Part shown: in pieces, positions 22,944-23,402 of the stretch
Layout of the letters: every line of letters begins with the position of its first letter
Position numbering within the stretch: position 1 is the first letter of the stretch
Assembly: GCA_011334435.1 (NCBI GenBank)
Contig: DTPJ01000261.1
Span: forward strand, 1 to 23,402
Origin: Candidatus Poribacteria bacterium
GTDB lineage: Bacteria > Poribacteria > DTPJ01
Length of the DNA: 23,402 bases
Direction: 5' to 3'
Translations under genes and position numbers: made by a program
Notes under the pieces: generated by a model
Told to the model about the DNA's origin: nothing
What the model saw: the letters and a program-made list of their open reading frames with translations, nothing else
The model's database searches: none

Positions 22944-23189
22944 ATGAAATACTCAAAACTTGATAAGAATATGCAAAAATCTGGCATTGACTATAGTCTT
23001 CAAGAAAAAGATAATCTAATCCAGATAGAAACTGATCCGGAAAATAATGATGTTGCCATAGATAACATCAAATCAGCGATGATAAAAGATGAAATCTTAG
23101 TAAACAGTCAACCCGGAAAATTTAGCGTGATCCAAAAAGACATAAAAGTCTATAAAAAATCCAAAGAAGATCAAGAAGAAAGCAAGTGA
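22944..23189 (+). CDS. Small hypothetical hydrophilic protein
   Basis: This 81-aa protein is rich in Lys, Asp, Glu and Ile, with no membrane segment and no family I recognise. It ends in a charged tail (KKSKEDQEESK). A strong AGGAGGG lies at 22911-22917, 26 bases before the ATG, which is too far for normal use. Between them GCGG-TTTTTT-CCGC could fold into a small hairpin and shorten the distance. No ATG, GTG or TTG in this frame lies nearer the AGGAGGG. The next gene begins four bases after its stop, so the two are likely co-transcribed. Confidence 0.6.
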   Translation: MKYSKLDKNMQKSGIDYSLQEKDNLIQIETDPENNDVAIDNIKSAMIKDEILVNSQPGKFSVIQKDIKVYKKSKEDQEESK

Positions 23190-23193
23190 AACT

Positions 23194-23402
23194 ATGAAAA
23201 AATTCATAGCAATATTGATAATAACAATATTTGCTTTACATATATTCGCGTTATTCAATGACGCCTTTGCCCAGGCTCTACCCAAAGAAGAGCCGAAAAA
23301 GCCATCTCAAATAGCCGTTTGGTGGGAAAAGTTTATGAAACGTGCCTACCTTTTCCCAATTACGATGGCTTTGATCGCGACGATCTTTGGTATAATTTTA
23401 GC
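23194..23402 (+). CDS. Exported or membrane protein, N-terminal fragment (runs off window)
   Basis: The ATG at 23194 follows the previous stop by four bases, with GAAGAAAG upstream. The visible 69 residues begin with MKK and a hydrophobic stretch (about residues 4-20), then DAFAQA, a good signal-peptidase site. A proline- and lysine-rich linker follows, then WWEKFMKRAYLFPITMALIA, leading into a second hydrophobic helix. A signal peptide followed by a linker and a membrane helix occurs in some MotA/TolQ/ExbB-type proteins, but the fragment is too short to name. Confidence 0.7.
   Translation, partial: MKKFIAILIITIFALHIFALFNDAFAQALPKEEPKKPSQIAVWWEKFMKRAYLFPITMALIATIFGIIL

Overview
The window is a 23.4 kb piece of an AT-rich bacterial chromosome. 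Nearly every gene lies on the + strand; only two tRNA genes are on the - strand. The phylum cannot be fixed from the sequence alone. A large secreted protein whose C-terminus reads YPNPCKDGTWIPYQI is the type of tail I associate with Candidatus Poribacteria and neighbouring phyla, and it combines dockerin-like, cohesin-like and PKD-like domains. Na+-NQR and quinone-synthesis genes show a respiratory, quinone-using cell. I hold the Poribacteria-like assignment only moderately.

Layout. (1) Bases 2-6862 are the 3' part of a giant surface or secreted protein: at least 18 full Ig-like repeats, 16 of them exactly 282 bp (94 aa), then a PKD domain, a dockerin-like pair of calcium loops, a cohesin-like domain and a FlgD-like or sorting tail. 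(2) Bases 6989-15064 encode a respiratory complex in order: nqrA, nqrB, nqrC, nqrD, nqrE, a short nqrF, then a NuoE-like, a NuoF/HydB-like and a HoxU/NuoG-N-terminus-like protein. (3) Bases 15196-20852 are a tight operon for quinone synthesis: a MenA-type prenyltransferase, a polyprenyl diphosphate synthase, a NusG-domain-II protein, a Gx-transporter/EcfT fusion, MenG/UbiE, and a DUF2851-type protein. (4) Bases 20884-22533 encode a large protein I do not recognise. (5) tRNA-Glu(CUC) and tRNA-Gln(CUG) follow on the - strand with a consensus promoter. (6) A small hypothetical gene and the start of an exported or membrane protein close the window.

The most interesting part is region 2. The NqrF-like protein stops after its [2Fe-2S] ferredoxin domain (147 aa), so the FAD/NADH dehydrogenase domain of normal NqrF (about 400 aa in total) is absent. 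Exactly where it should be, a three-gene NADH-oxidising module of the Nuo/Hox/Hyd type begins 11 bases later. In addition NqrA carries two intact CxxCxxCxxxCP [4Fe-4S] motifs, as RnfC does and classical NqrA does not. I infer a chimeric sodium pump: an Nqr membrane core (B, C, D, E, ferredoxin F and a cluster-bearing A) driven by a complex-I or hydrogenase-type diaphorase. The quinone genes directly downstream would supply its electron acceptor.

Small palindromic repeats sit between nqrE and nqrF, and on both sides of the HoxU-like gene. They suggest that the junctions of this chimeric locus have been sites of repeat insertion or recombination.
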